A stretch of 64,000 bases of DNA, taken from NCBI GenBank assembly GCA_902826835.1, contig CADEGH010000006.1, forward strand, positions 103,711 through 167,710, read 5' to 3'. The notes under the pieces were generated by a model that ran no database searches, was not told the DNA's origin, and saw nothing but the letters and a program-made list of their open reading frames with translations. The stretch comes from an uncultured bacterium. GTDB lineage: Bacteria > Planctomycetota > GCA-002687715. Positions 1-9,199 of this stretch are shown piece by piece (the stretch's first letter is position 1; every line of letters begins with the position of its first letter). The position numbers and the translations under genes are program-made.

Positions 1-208
1 GCCGATCGTCTTGAACGGGGTCGTCAGGCAAGCCCTGGCGAACGCCCGGTTTTCGGTGGAGTTGGAAACCGGGCACACCGTGATCGCCCACATCTCGGGC
101 AAGATGCGCAAATTTTTCATCCGCATCCTGCCCGGAGACACCGTCCGCGTCGAGATGTCCCCCTACGACCTTTCTCAGGGTCGGATCGTGTATCGCGACA
201 AGACCTGA
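1..208 (+). CDS. infA: Translation initiation factor IF-1 (5' end cut by window)
   Basis: IF-1 binds the A site of the 30S subunit during initiation. The visible protein has the family hallmarks: an [20 protein letters not shown] block (here [17 protein letters not shown]), then [19 protein letters not shown] and GRIVYR near the C-terminus, which form the OB-fold. The reading frame is open to base 2. IF-1 is normally about 72 residues, so only a few N-terminal residues lie outside the window. The internal TTG at 11 is therefore not the real start. Identification is firm. Confidence 0.95.
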   Translation, partial: PIVLNGVVRQALANARFSVELETGHTVIAHISGKMRKFFIRILPGDTVRVEMSPYDLSQGRIVYRDKT

Positions 209-308
209 GCAAGCGTCCGGCCTCTAAAACCGGATTTCTCAGCGAAATCCCCGTGGGCTCGGTGCGTAGAGACGATGCTTTTCCTTCCCGAAGGGGAGTT
301 CCCTGCCC

Positions 309-1754
309 ATGGTTCGAGCCTTCTTTTGCCAGTTGGCGTGTGCGCTGATCTTGTTCGGGCAAGCTCCCGAAAAACCCGTGGGGCTGCCGTGGGCCAAGTC
401 CACCGCGGAGGCCGACAAGGTGGCCAAGGCGGAAAACCGCCCACTCCTCTGGGTGGTCATGAAGGACAAAGAGATCGCCTGCACTCGCATGATGCAGGGT
501 GTCTACACGGACCCGGAAGTGCAGCGGCGACTCGCCGCGTTTGTGTTGGTGCCGTGCAGTCTTTACGACCACGTACCGATCTCGGTCCTCCGGGGCACCG
601 AAACCATCGAAGGCTGCCCCCAGTTTCTCGGGTCGCGCTGCCCAGAGCACCGGGAATGCGAAGTGGAGATGCGCACCCGCTTCGAGCACACCGGGGACAT
701 CATCGCGCCCCAGCACATCGTGACGGCCCCGGACGGCAAGCTCCTCCAGCGCAAGATGTACGAAATGAGCAAGAGTGAGCTGCTCGACTTCTTGGACAAG
801 GCCCAAGGCATCGAGAAGAAGGCGGCGGATGCGCCGAAGGCTCCTCCTCCCTCCATTGAAGGCCGCCTGGCCCTCTTGACTACCGGAACCGAGGAGGAGC
901 GAGTCGCGGTAGCTCGTGAGATCGTGGCTACCGGGAGCAAGGAGAATTGGGCGGCACTTCTTCAGGTGCTCCAAGGTTCCACCATCAAGCCGGAAGGCAT
1001 GCGGCTGGCCGTGATCCGCGGGCTCGGTCGTCGGGACGACTCCGCGTTTGCGCCCTCGGTGCAGGCGCTGCTCGAGGAGAAGTTGACCCCGGTTCGCAAC
1101 GCCACCGTGGTCACCCTCGAGGAGATGGCCAATCCGGCGGCCGTCACCAAGTTGCTCGCGCTCCAGACCACCGAACGCGATCCTGAGACGAAGAAGGACC
1201 TCCTCCGAGCCCTCGGCCCGACTGGCCGCGGAAACGCCGATGCTCGCAAGGTCCTTTTGAAAGAGGTAGCGGGCAGTTCGGAGGTGCTCCGGATCGCCAG
1301 CATCATGGCACTGGGCCACCATTTGGCCGGCGACTCCGAGGTGCGGGAGGCCCTGAAGCTGCGCTGGAAGAAGGACGCCGGGTCCGACCTGGCGCGCACT
1401 GCGATTGCATACGCCTACTACCTGTCCGAGGACTCAAGCCTCGGCGACGACCTCGACACTTTCATCGCCTCCGAGAAAAACGGCGACATGAAAACCGTCC
1501 TGCAAGCGGTCAAATCCCACCTCACAGGTGAAGATATGCCAGAAACTGCTGGGGGTGGACGAGGCGGTCGGGGTGGCGGAGGGGGTGGTCGCGGCGGCGG
1601 CCGAGGTGGTGGCGGTGGCGGTCGTGGCAACGGAGCCGGCGGTGGCGCCGAGATGGTGATGTGGCGGACCTTCGGAACGCTGTTCGCCAAGGACAAGTTC
1701 GAGCGCAACATCATCAAAGACTTCCGCGCGCGCTTTGCTGATCGCGGGCGTTGA
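309..1754 (+). CDS. Exported thioredoxin-like/HEAT-repeat protein with Gly/Arg-rich tail
   Basis: Encodes 481 residues from an ATG preceded by a purine-rich stretch (GAAGGGGAG) about 10 nt upstream. The first 20 residues form a short signal peptide (hydrophobic LACALILFGQA). Residues about 25-170 look like a thioredoxin-fold domain that begins by sensing 'work in place of a cofactor' (WVVMKDKEIACTRM), but there is no CxxC pair. Residues about 180-400 are alpha-helical HEAT-like repeats (for example EERVAVAREIVATGSKENW). Residues about 413-450 are almost pure Gly and Arg, followed by a short helical end (MVMWRTFGTLFAKDKFERN). The function is unknown. The tail could bind nucleic acid or polyanions, but the signal peptide argues for an envelope location. 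The gene stands alone and converges on the next gene. Confidence 0.7.
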   Translation: MVRAFFCQLACALILFGQAPEKPVGLPWAKSTAEADKVAKAENRPLLWVVMKDKEIACTRMMQGVYTDPEVQRRLAAFVLVPCSLYDHVPISVLRGTETIEGCPQFLGSRCPEHRECEVEMRTRFEHTGDIIAPQHIVTAPDGKLLQRKMYEMSKSELLDFLDKAQGIEKKAADAPKAPPPSIEGRLALLTTGTEEERVAVAREIVATGSKENWAALLQVLQGSTIKPEGMRLAVIRGLGRRDDSAFAPSVQALLEEKLTPVRNATVVTLEEMANPAAVTKLLALQTTERDPETKKDLLRALGPTGRGNADARKVLLKEVAGSSEVLRIASIMALGHHLAGDSEVREALKLRWKKDAGSDLARTAIAYAYYLSEDSSLGDDLDTFIASEKNGDMKTVLQAVKSHLTGEDMPETAGGGRGGRGGGGGGRGGGRGGGGGGRGNGAGGGAEMVMWRTFGTLFAKDKFERNIIKDFRARFADRGR

Positions 1755-1797
1755 GCCTCTCCGGTCAATCCGCTGGCCCGCCCTCGCTCGTAACGGC

Positions 1798-2598
1798 CTA
1801 TCGCGTCCCCAAGATCCTCAAGGCGGTGTAGGCACAGAGGGTGGACCAGGCGCGATCCTCCCCCGGCACCTGCCAAGATCCGTCATGACGCTGCTGCGCG
1901 CGAAGGGCGCGCGAGACGGAGGCGAGAAGGTTTGGCTCCAAAGCGGCGGCGTGAGCCACCCGCTGATAGGCGTGACCAGCCATCACCAATTCGAGCCCCA
2001 TCCAGGCAGAGGCTTCGGCGAGAACATTCAGAGCACGGAGGTAGGGGGGGAGAAGTCGGTCGAGAGAGTCTCCGCTGATCGCTCCCCGATGCTCCAGGAT
2101 CGCCAGCGAGGTCTTACCGAGCTCGGATTGGGGATGCGACCAGAGGGCAAGGGGCCGTGGAGAAGGATCGGAGTTGGCCAGCGGGCCCGATTCGGGGCGT
2201 AGCGGATCTCGGCGCGACCGGGCGAGGACGATCAACTGCCGGCTGGTCGAATCCTGCGAGCCGTTCAGGTCCAAGCCACGGAGAAGAGCGGTGAGCTCGG
2301 GGTCGTGTTCGCCGGGGCCCTCGAATGCCAGCATCTTGGCGGCGGCGGCGGCTCCGAACTCAGGCCAAGGTCCGTCTCCAAAGGGAACCCACTGACCAGA
2401 GGGGGCAACCCGTTCTCGAAGCCACTGTGCGGCCCGGGACAACTCAGGATCCACCGTTGGCGATGACGTTCGGTGGTCGGAGCACGCTGCCAAGAATAGG
2501 AGGCTCAGAATGGTGACGGCCCTTCGGATTCTTCGGGCATGGTGGTGGAAACTACCGATGCCGTACGGGCCATGGGTCGCTACGATCCTCAGAGTCAA
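1798..2598 (-). CDS. Lipoprotein with prenyltransferase/squalene-oxidase-like repeats
   Basis: A lipobox is clear (LLFLAAC after RRIRRAVTILS), so the protein is a predicted lipoprotein. The mature part is helical and has two QW-like motifs: SGQWVPFGDGPWPEFGAAAA near the front and QQRHDGSWQVPGEDRAWST near the end. These resemble the alpha/alpha-toroid repeats of prenyltransferase/squalene-oxidase proteins, a fold widespread as exported proteins in Planctomycetota. There is no catalytic DxDD motif, so cyclase activity is not claimed. The start is uncertain. The frame stays open to an ATG at 2682, which would abut the divergent gene's start. A TTG at 2598 is used here because it gives a shorter N-region. 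Neither start has a good ribosome-binding site. Confidence 0.6.
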   Translation of the reverse strand: MTLRIVATHGPYGIGSFHHHARRIRRAVTILSLLFLAACSDHRTSSPTVDPELSRAAQWLRERVAPSGQWVPFGDGPWPEFGAAAAAKMLAFEGPGEHDPELTALLRGLDLNGSQDSTSRQLIVLARSRRDPLRPESGPLANSDPSPRPLALWSHPQSELGKTSLAILEHRGAISGDSLDRLLPPYLRALNVLAEASAWMGLELVMAGHAYQRVAHAAALEPNLLASVSRALRAQQRHDGSWQVPGEDRAWSTLCAYTALRILGTR

Positions 2599-2680
2599 GG
2601 CTCCGTAGCCTTGATCATCGGGGTCGCTCCACTTCCTGAGAGCGGGCCCATTCACCTGCCAGAGCATCGGAGTCGTGCGC

Positions 2681-5050
2681 ATGAAGTTTCAGTTGGCCTG
2701 CCTCGTTCTCGGCTTGGGCGCGGTCCTCCCCGCCCAAGTGGTCATCAACGAGTTTCAGTACGACGATAGCGGTACCGACAACCGCGAGTACGTCGAACTC
2801 TACAACGCGGGCATGACCGCGGTGGATATCTCGGGGTGGACCCTCGAAAACCACGACAACGGGTCCCTGCCGCCGGGCGGGATCCAGACCCCTCCGCCCT
2901 GCACCCCGGTGTCGATCCCGGCGATGACTATGCTCGCACCGGGCGCCTTCTACGTGATCGGACCCGCCTTCATCCCCAACGTGAACTTAGTCATCTGCGG
3001 GGTGAACTGGATGGAGAACGACAACGAAGGTTTGATCCTGAAGAACAGTCTGGGTGCGGTCCAAGACGTGGTGGGATACGAGGGCTCTGTGGCTCCGTCC
3101 CTGCTCGCCGGGCTTTTCGAAGGTCAACCGATTTGGGGCAACTTCACCTCCGTCGAAAACACCCCGAACGCGTGGGGCCGTTGGACGGATGGCTACGACA
3201 CCAACAATAACGGGGCCGATTTCGGGCTCCTGGATTCCACGCCCGGTGTGACCAACGTTCCGGTCGCCGCGGTTCCCTACTGCGACGACTTTGAGGGCCG
3301 CCCGGTGGACTCCTACCTCACTTCGCTGACCGGGAGTTTCTCGCGCGCGGCGATCGTGAATCCGACTGCCCCGAGCCAGAGCCTCATCATTCCCCGCACC
3401 GCCTCTCCGGACGGGGGGAATTGCGCGGTCTTCTGGGATCCTTCCGGTGGCGGAAATTCCAATCTCCTTCGTACCGCCCCTGCGATGGATTGGACCGTCG
3501 AGGCCTACGTTTACTTCCGTACCGGGATCGCCGCCGCGGGTGAAACGGAGCAGTGGTCTATCGGGGTCCGGGGCACCACCTGCACCTTCTTCAACAACCC
3601 GATCGACCCCGTATCGCTGAATCCGCTCGTGGTCACCGCCAATGGCAACACCGGAGTCGCGTTCACCTACGTGACCTCGTCGACCGCCTCGACTCTCTAC
3701 TTGATGGACGAAGTCAACGGTGGGGCCAGCACGGTCCTGGCCACGATTCCGATCACCGCCGGAGTCAACGACGGCTGGCAGCGCATTCGCCTGTCGGTCG
3801 TGGGGAGCGCAGTGTCCGGCAATTTTGGTGGCACCTTTGGCAACCCCACGAGCGGCATGGTGTTGAGTGGAACCACCGCCACGACGCACCCCGGAGTGGC
3901 CTACTTCGGTTATCGCGAGGTGACCAATCCGACCGTAGTGAATGCCCAGGGCCTGCTCATTGACCGGTTGAACATCAGCAGCGGCACCGATTGCGTTCGC
4001 AATTACCAAGCGAATCAAGCCGGCTCCTCGCTCGATGTCAATGGCGTCGTGGGTGGCGCGCACACGCCGGCGGTGACCACCGTTTGCACGAATGCGCCGG
4101 TTTCCGCCAACTTTGCCGGCACCGGATTCGGACTGCCCTATGACGTCGCCATCAGCGTCGACGCCCTGTTGCCTTTCCCGGCCAGCGGCATCGCTACCCC
4201 CATGGGGCAAATCGTCAATGTGAATTTCGTGGCTCCCTCGAGCCCGATCCTGTGGCTCAATGGGGGTGGCGCGCCCGACTTTGTCGGAAGCTTCTTCCCT
4301 GGGCCATTCGCGATTCCGTTCGGGGCCCCCCCGGTGCCCATCACCTTCTCCTTTCAGATGGCCAATATCGATCCAACCAACCCCGAGTTCATTTCGCTGA
4401 GCCAAGGCTGCCAACTCGACGTGGTGAGCGGAGTGACCATCACGGGAGTGATCGGAGATGATCGATCGCAGCGCATCGACCTCACGGGAGCCGGGCCTCT
4501 GTGCGCCAGCGGCATGACCGTCTACGGCGCTCTGTACACGGAAGCCTGGGTCTCCTCCAACGGATTTGTCAGCTTCGGAGCCTTCAGCAACACGGCCGCA
4601 CCCACGGTCGCACTAGCCCAGAGCGGCCCTGCCCGCGTCGGCGTTTGGGCGGACCTTTTCATCAACCACCTCACCGGAAGCTGCACGGTCACGACGACAA
4701 TGGCCGGAAACATCAGGGTGCAATGGACCAACGCCATCGCCTTCAATTCCAACAACATCGGCAGCACTTTTGCCGTGGAATTGGAGCCGACCACCGGGAA
4801 TGTGACGATCGACGGGATCGCCGGCCTCGGCACCTTTGCGGCAGCCAATGCGTTCATCGGGATCACTCCCGGCAACGGGGCCACGAACCCCGGCGTGCAG
4901 GTCTTCGGACCGGCTCCGAACGTCGGTTTGGTGACCGGGGCACTGGACATGACCTACACTTTCGGGCCCCTGGCTCCGATTGCCGGGGTCGGGTCCATCG
5001 TGTTTTCGCCAGGCCCCGGCCCGAACTACCTTTGGGCAAGCAATCCCTGA
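2681..5050 (+). CDS. Secreted lamin-tail-domain protein with nidogen-like C-terminus
   Basis: Encodes a 789-residue exported protein. ATG 2681 is chosen over GTG 2675 because GGAG lies 8 nt before it and because MKFQLACLVLGLGAVLPAQ is a complete signal peptide. Residues about 20-170 form a lamin-tail domain (VINEFQYDDSGTDNREYVEL, then WTLENHDNG and APGAFYVIG), a beta-sandwich common in secreted bacterial surface proteins. A middle region (about 200-440) looks like a concanavalin/LamG-like beta-sandwich. The last about 180 residues contain a nidogen-like section (AWVSSNGFVSFGAF, VGVWADLFINHLTG, NIRVQWTNAIAFNSNN). The role is probably surface or extracellular adhesion. No enzymatic motif is visible. 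Confidence 0.75.
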   Translation: MKFQLACLVLGLGAVLPAQVVINEFQYDDSGTDNREYVELYNAGMTAVDISGWTLENHDNGSLPPGGIQTPPPCTPVSIPAMTMLAPGAFYVIGPAFIPNVNLVICGVNWMENDNEGLILKNSLGAVQDVVGYEGSVAPSLLAGLFEGQPIWGNFTSVENTPNAWGRWTDGYDTNNNGADFGLLDSTPGVTNVPVAAVPYCDDFEGRPVDSYLTSLTGSFSRAAIVNPTAPSQSLIIPRTASPDGGNCAVFWDPSGGGNSNLLRTAPAMDWTVEAYVYFRTGIAAAGETEQWSIGVRGTTCTFFNNPIDPVSLNPLVVTANGNTGVAFTYVTSSTASTLYLMDEVNGGASTVLATIPITAGVNDGWQRIRLSVVGSAVSGNFGGTFGNPTSGMVLSGTTATTHPGVAYFGYREVTNPTVVNAQGLLIDRLNISSGTDCVRNYQANQAGSSLDVNGVVGGAHTPAVTTVCTNAPVSANFAGTGFGLPYDVAISVDALLPFPASGIATPMGQIVNVNFVAPSSPILWLNGGGAPDFVGSFFPGPFAIPFGAPPVPITFSFQMANIDPTNPEFISLSQGCQLDVVSGVTITGVIGDDRSQRIDLTGAGPLCASGMTVYGALYTEAWVSSNGFVSFGAFSNTAAPTVALAQSGPARVGVWADLFINHLTGSCTVTTTMAGNIRVQWTNAIAFNSNNIGSTFAVELEPTTGNVTIDGIAGLGTFAAANAFIGITPGNGATNPGVQVFGPAPNVGLVTGALDMTYTFGPLAPIAGVGSIVFSPGPGPNYLWASNP

Positions 5051-5065
5051 GCCAGGACGAAACGT

Positions 5066-5101
5066 CGGGGGTGCGGCGAGGATTTCCCGCTCGGCCCCCC
5101 G
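5066..5101 (+). terminator. Possible weak hairpin between two co-directional genes
   Basis: CGGGGG (5066-5071) can pair with CCCCCG (5096-5101) over a 24-nt loop just after the lamin-tail gene. No T-run follows, so the call is tentative. Confidence 0.25.
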
Positions 5102-5119
5102 GTCTGATAACCTGAGGAC

Positions 5120-6976
5120 GTGCTGAATCTCCTCCTCCTCAGTGTGGCCCTGAGCACCCTTCCCCCGGCGTCGCAGTTGGTTCTCGAATTCGACGGGACC
5201 GACTCGGAGACTGCCCTTTTTGCAATCACTGGGCCGTCGGAATTTGTTTCCGAGGCCGCACTCATTCGCTCCGGAAAAGCCAGCCTTCGAGTGAGCTTCG
5301 CGCCACCGGAGCGTTGGCCGGGCATCCGCGTCCACAAGCCTGCGCTAGTCCAGAAGGGGTGGCAACGCCTCGTCGTAGACGTTCAAAACCCGCAGAGTGA
5401 GGCCCAGGCACTCTGGATCCGCCTGGACGACGAATTGTCCACCAACGGCGAAGACCATGTCCATCGCCGAAAGTTCCAGCTCGCACCCGGGTGGTCGGTC
5501 CTGACTCTGGAGCTCGAGTCTCTCGATACCCCTTCCGGGCGTCGGCTCGATCCCGAGAAACTGCAACGGCTGATCCTGCACCAGAATATTCCCAAGGAGC
5601 GAGTCGATCTCATCTTCGATCACCTGCGGTTCGAAGGCAGCCTCGAACCGACCGCCCCGAAAAAAGACTCCAAAGAGCAGATCCGCGATTGGATCAAGAC
5701 TTGGAACGGCGCCCGGGACTATCCGCAGAAGAAAGCGGCCCTCCAGGCACTCACGCGCGAGATGGACGCGGCATGGGTCGAAGTCTTGGATCGCAAACTC
5801 TTGGATGAAGAAGAGGATGCCCGGGCCGTCGAAGATGCCCTCGTCGCCCTCGGGAAAGTCCGAACCCCCGAGGGCATCGCCGCCATGCTCGAAATTGGCC
5901 GCACCACGGAAGGAGCCCGCCGCTGGCGCTGGATTGATGTCCTGGGTCGGACCGGTCATCCCTCGGCCACCGCATGGCTCGCTGCACTCGCCGGAACCTC
6001 GACCTCCAACCTCGATTTGACCGCGGCGATCATGGCCCTCACGCGCAGCGGCACCCCGGACCATCTCTCCCTGTTTGTGTCCTCGCTTCCGGGAAGTTGG
6101 CAACTGAAGGTTGCCCGGGTCGCGGCGCTGCGACGACTGGGGCTCGGTCCCGCCTTTCCCGCCCTGATCGATTATTTGACCGATGACTCCGCCCGGGTCC
6201 GGGAGGACGCCCATGCCGGCCTCGTCGCCCTCAGTGGACGAGACGTCGGGCAAAACCAAGAGTTGTGGCGCGCTTGGTGGACTGCCGAGGAAGAACGCCG
6301 GCGCAACTCAGCCGAGGCGGGAGCCGCAGTCAAGCCTCCGCTCCACCAGAGCGCTTACGGGTCCTACTATGGGCTGCCCTTGTCGCCGGGAAGACTTTGC
6401 TTCGTCGTGGACGTGAGCGGGAGCATGAAGGAGCCTCTTCGCGGTTCCGCCCTCGATTACACCCAAAAAGCCGCGCACCTCAAAGGCAAGGAGATCGTGA
6501 CTCGACTCGACCTGGCCAGAGCCGAACTCGTCCACGCCGTCGAAGCCGTTCCCGAGGGTGCCTACTTGCAGCTCATTTGGTACGAATCCGAGGTCTTCGT
6601 GTGGTCGCGCGAGGGGGCCCGCAAAGCAACCCGCGATAACAAGGCCGAGCTGATCATCCGCGTCAATAATCTCCGACCCGGTGGCTCCACGAATATTCAC
6701 GGGGCGCTCAGCGCCGCGTTCACCGCGCAGCGGCGCGGCGATTTCAAAGCCAATTACCGAGACTCGGTCGACACGATCTACTTCCTTTCGGATGGCGATC
6801 CCTCCGCCGGAGACATCATCGAAGTTCCCCATCTCGTCGCCGACATCCGGGAGCAGAATCGCATCCGCCGTATCAAGATCCACACCATCGGAATGGGGAC
6901 TCCGGGATCCCCGCTTCTTCGAGACCTCGCTCGATTCTCCGCCGGGACCTTTGTCGATCTCGCCGCTCGTCAGTAG
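5120..6976 (+). CDS. Exported HEAT-repeat and von Willebrand factor A protein
   Basis: Starts at a GTG and encodes 618 residues with an N-terminal hydrophobic leader (LNLLLLSVALSTLPPAS). Residues about 20-170 form a beta-rich carbohydrate-binding-like section (RLDDELSTNGEDHVHRRKF). Residues about 190-400 form helical HEAT-like repeats (VEDALVALGKVRTPEGIAAM; DDSARVREDAHAGLVALSG). A VWA domain follows: the MIDAS motif DVSGS begins at about residue 431, and the LRPGGSTNIHGAL and FLSDGDPSAGD motifs complete the metal site. It ends soon after the VWA domain. Such proteins usually mediate metal-dependent protein contact at the cell surface. The insertion between DVSGSM and the first VWA helix (residues about 437-457) is longer than usual. 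The specific partner is unknown. Confidence 0.75.
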   Translation: MLNLLLLSVALSTLPPASQLVLEFDGTDSETALFAITGPSEFVSEAALIRSGKASLRVSFAPPERWPGIRVHKPALVQKGWQRLVVDVQNPQSEAQALWIRLDDELSTNGEDHVHRRKFQLAPGWSVLTLELESLDTPSGRRLDPEKLQRLILHQNIPKERVDLIFDHLRFEGSLEPTAPKKDSKEQIRDWIKTWNGARDYPQKKAALQALTREMDAAWVEVLDRKLLDEEEDARAVEDALVALGKVRTPEGIAAMLEIGRTTEGARRWRWIDVLGRTGHPSATAWLAALAGTSTSNLDLTAAIMALTRSGTPDHLSLFVSSLPGSWQLKVARVAALRRLGLGPAFPALIDYLTDDSARVREDAHAGLVALSGRDVGQNQELWRAWWTAEEERRRNSAEAGAAVKPPLHQSAYGSYYGLPLSPGRLCFVVDVSGSMKEPLRGSALDYTQKAAHLKGKEIVTRLDLARAELVHAVEAVPEGAYLQLIWYESEVFVWSREGARKATRDNKAELIIRVNNLRPGGSTNIHGALSAAFTAQRRGDFKANYRDSVDTIYFLSDGDPSAGDIIEVPHLVADIREQNRIRRIKIHTIGMGTPGSPLLRDLARFSAGTFVDLAARQ

Positions 6977-7053
6977 CGTTCGCGATGCTCTCCTTTCCTC
7001 TCTTCCGGTTCATCAATGCCGCTGGCGGCACCGAGGGTGGACCCTCGTGCAAG

Positions 7054-8058
7054 ATGCGCCGTTTTTTTGAGACTGCCCGGGTCGCCTGGGGCGTAGCGGC
7101 ATCTCGCGGACCCGGCGGACGCCGCGCGGCTTGGCTCCTGCTTGCACTCTTGGTCGCCTGCGACTCCACGCCTGATCTCGAGTCGGGGGCGACGTCCACG
7201 GTCATCGCTGCCGGCACTCCCTTCCCGTGCCAAGCGCCGGTGCTGACCTTTCAAGACATGGGCGGGTACAACGGCTACGCCGAGCACTGCTGGTTTGATG
7301 TCGACATCGCCGCGCCGAAGCGCCCGGTGGCCGGGTGCGAGGGGGTGCAGCGATACGGCCGGCGAAAGCTCTCGGCTTCTCCTCTTCCGCCCGCCCCATC
7401 AGACGCCATTGCTCCCTTAGCGCTCGCGGAGCTCCAAGAAGGGGTTGATCAGTTCGTGATTCACTTCGATGTCTGCGTGAACAGCCGACGCTGCTTCGAA
7501 GTGCTGCACGACCACCGGGGCCTCAGCGTGCACTTTTTACTCGACCTCGATGGAACGGTGTACCAAACGTTGGACCTTCGGGAACGGGCGCGCCACGCCA
7601 CAATCGCGAACGATCGATCGATTGGAATCGAGATTGCCCATATCGGGGCGTACGCGAAGGTCGAGGAATTGGAGAAGTGGTACACGGTCGACGCGGAGGG
7701 ACGGCGATTCAGCGGCGCGGGCCTGGAGCAGGGGCTCCGAACTCCCGGCTTCATCGCGAGGCCGGCGCGGGCGGAACGGTTTGTGGGCAATTACAACGGA
7801 ACCGTGGTCTACCAATACGACTTCACGGAGGCCCAATATCGCTCGCTTGTCGCGTTGACGCGGACACTCTGCCGAATCTTTCCCAAACTCCGATTGGAGG
7901 TGCCTCGGGACGGGTCCGGAGCGGTCCGTACCGAGGCTCTGAGCCCCGCTGAGTTCCAGGCGTGGTCTGGCCTTATTGGCCACCATCACATTCAGAAGAA
8001 CAAGACCGATCCCGGCCCGGCCTTCGATTGGGACCGCTTGATCAAGGAGGCTCGGTGA
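7054..8058 (+). CDS. N-acetylmuramoyl-L-alanine amidase-like lipoprotein (amidase_2/PGRP fold)
   Basis: Probably cleaves the amide bond between MurNAc and L-Ala in peptidoglycan, or acts on a related amide, outside the inner membrane. A lipobox (LLLALLVAC) lies about 30 residues in. The amidase_2 core is visible: FVIHFDVCVNS, LSVHFLLDLDGTVYQTLDL, ERARHATIANDRSIGIEI and, near the end, GHHHIQKNKTDPGPAFDW, which carries the last zinc-ligand His and the conserved K-DPGP segment. The first expected zinc ligand is the His of FVIHF. ATG 7054 is preferred because it puts the lipobox at a usual distance. ATG 6985, 23 codons upstream, is the alternative, and neither has a strong ribosome-binding site. 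The gene follows the VWA gene by under 80 nt. Confidence 0.8.
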   Translation: MRRFFETARVAWGVAASRGPGGRRAAWLLLALLVACDSTPDLESGATSTVIAAGTPFPCQAPVLTFQDMGGYNGYAEHCWFDVDIAAPKRPVAGCEGVQRYGRRKLSASPLPPAPSDAIAPLALAELQEGVDQFVIHFDVCVNSRRCFEVLHDHRGLSVHFLLDLDGTVYQTLDLRERARHATIANDRSIGIEIAHIGAYAKVEELEKWYTVDAEGRRFSGAGLEQGLRTPGFIARPARAERFVGNYNGTVVYQYDFTEAQYRSLVALTRTLCRIFPKLRLEVPRDGSGAVRTEALSPAEFQAWSGLIGHHHIQKNKTDPGPAFDWDRLIKEAR

Positions 8059-8087
8059 TCAAGAGCGGAATGCTCCGCTCCTGATCA
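8056..8087. terminator. Bidirectional hairpin terminator between convergent genes
   Basis: A near-perfect inverted repeat runs from the TGA of the amidase gene: TGATCA-A-GAGCGGA, loop ATGC, then TCCGCTC-C-TGATCA. The stem is 13 bp with one A/C mismatch. It sits between convergent genes, so it can serve both. It lacks a long T-run on either side. The stem includes the stop codon itself. Confidence 0.6.
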
Positions 8088-8114
8088 CGCCCGCGCGCGA
8101 GAGTACAGCGCCAA

Positions 8115-9185
8115 TTACCAGTTCACCGCGCGGGGCGGCGAAACGCCGATGATCGCGCGGGTCACGTCGAGGGCGACTGCAGAGCACTCGAAGGTGAGCC
8201 CCGCAAATTGGGTCAGCGTGCCGGGGCCGACCGCGATGGGCGAATCCGGGAAGAACCCACCCGCCGGACTGATCCAGTGGAAGGGGTCACCGAGGCCCGC
8301 GGGGCTGGAGAGGATCAGGAAGGTGACGCTGTCCGGCCAAATCCCGAGGAGCGGGCCCTCTCCAAAGGGCACGGCAAAGGTCGATGTCGGAACAAGGCTG
8401 ATGAGGGTGTAACCCTCGACGGTGCCCACCGGCAGGTTGCTCACCTGATAGAAGAGATCGCCGACTCCACCTCCGGAAGTGACGAGCTGAAGGTCCATGT
8501 CGGACGAATTGCCCAAGCTGTATTGGATCTGGCAAACCAGACCGGCGTCTCCGTTGGCCCAATCGCTGACCGTGGCGAGGCCGTTCGAGCGATGGCCGCG
8601 TTGACCTACGAACGCATTGGGGAAGACACCGTCAAGGATGAAGAGGCCGCTCCCGACCGGGGCAGTGCCAAGGACTCGAATCTCGATGACGAGGTCCCGC
8701 TGACGAGAAGGATCGAACTCGAAGAGGTTGAAAAAAGGAAGGGTGATCAACCAAGGCGCGGGAATCGCCGCCGTCGTCGTGTATGGGGGGATCGTGATGG
8801 GACCGTTGTACACCACGACGGTGTCGTTGGGGTCCAGGTTGTTGGCCAGGGAACTGCTGGTGGTCGGGTGGTTGAATTGGCTACTCGCCATGGTGATTTG
8901 CACCTGGCTGTATGTCCCACCCGGAAGGGTCGCGTCGCTCGATCGACGCAGGGCCAATTGCGAGATCGTCATGGGAACCCGGTGCACGAACGTGGACCAG
9001 TCGTAGGTGTACTGCCACACGCTCGTGCCGATGGAATTGAAGAGCGTAGGCACGCCCGAGAACGTCCCGATAGCGTAGTTGCCGTCCACCGTGTCGAAAC
9101 CACGGGGAAGGGTCTGGGTGAAAGTCTGCGCGGTCATTGGGCCAGCCAGCGCCAAGCCCAGGAGTAAGGAAATAGTAGTTTTCAT
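8115..9185 (-). CDS. Secreted protein with shared C-terminal beta domain, operon gene 3
   Basis: Encodes 356 residues with a clean signal peptide (MKTTISLLLGLALAGPMTAQ) and a strong ribosome-binding site, TAGGAGA, 6 nt before the ATG. No enzymatic motif is seen. The body is beta-rich and Ser/Thr/Gly-rich. The last about 110 residues (GYTLISL, GPLLGIWPDSVTF, GDPFHWISPAGGFFPDSP, GLTFEC) align well with the tail of the gene directly upstream in the operon (9200-10573), so this is a shared C-terminal module. It is the last gene of a three-gene minus-strand operon, with a 14-nt gap after its neighbour. Its function may be extracellular or surface-related. Confidence 0.7.
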   Translation of the reverse strand: MKTTISLLLGLALAGPMTAQTFTQTLPRGFDTVDGNYAIGTFSGVPTLFNSIGTSVWQYTYDWSTFVHRVPMTISQLALRRSSDATLPGGTYSQVQITMASSQFNHPTTSSSLANNLDPNDTVVVYNGPITIPPYTTTAAIPAPWLITLPFFNLFEFDPSRQRDLVIEIRVLGTAPVGSGLFILDGVFPNAFVGQRGHRSNGLATVSDWANGDAGLVCQIQYSLGNSSDMDLQLVTSGGGVGDLFYQVSNLPVGTVEGYTLISLVPTSTFAVPFGEGPLLGIWPDSVTFLILSSPAGLGDPFHWISPAGGFFPDSPIAVGPGTLTQFAGLTFECSAVALDVTRAIIGVSPPRAVNW

Positions 9186-9199
9186 GGGTTTCTCCTAGG

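Noticed and set aside
1549..1645. G-rich tandem stretch as a possible CRISPR or structural repeat
   Set aside because: It is the codon run for the Gly/Arg tail of a real gene with irregular units.
2987..4414. 475-codon open frame opposite the lamin-tail gene
   Set aside because: Gly/Arg-rich and featureless; the plus-strand protein has a signal peptide and recognisable domains.
8208..9167. Plus-strand open frame opposite the secreted-protein operon
   Set aside because: Shadow of the minus-strand gene, which has a strong ribosome-binding site and signal peptide.
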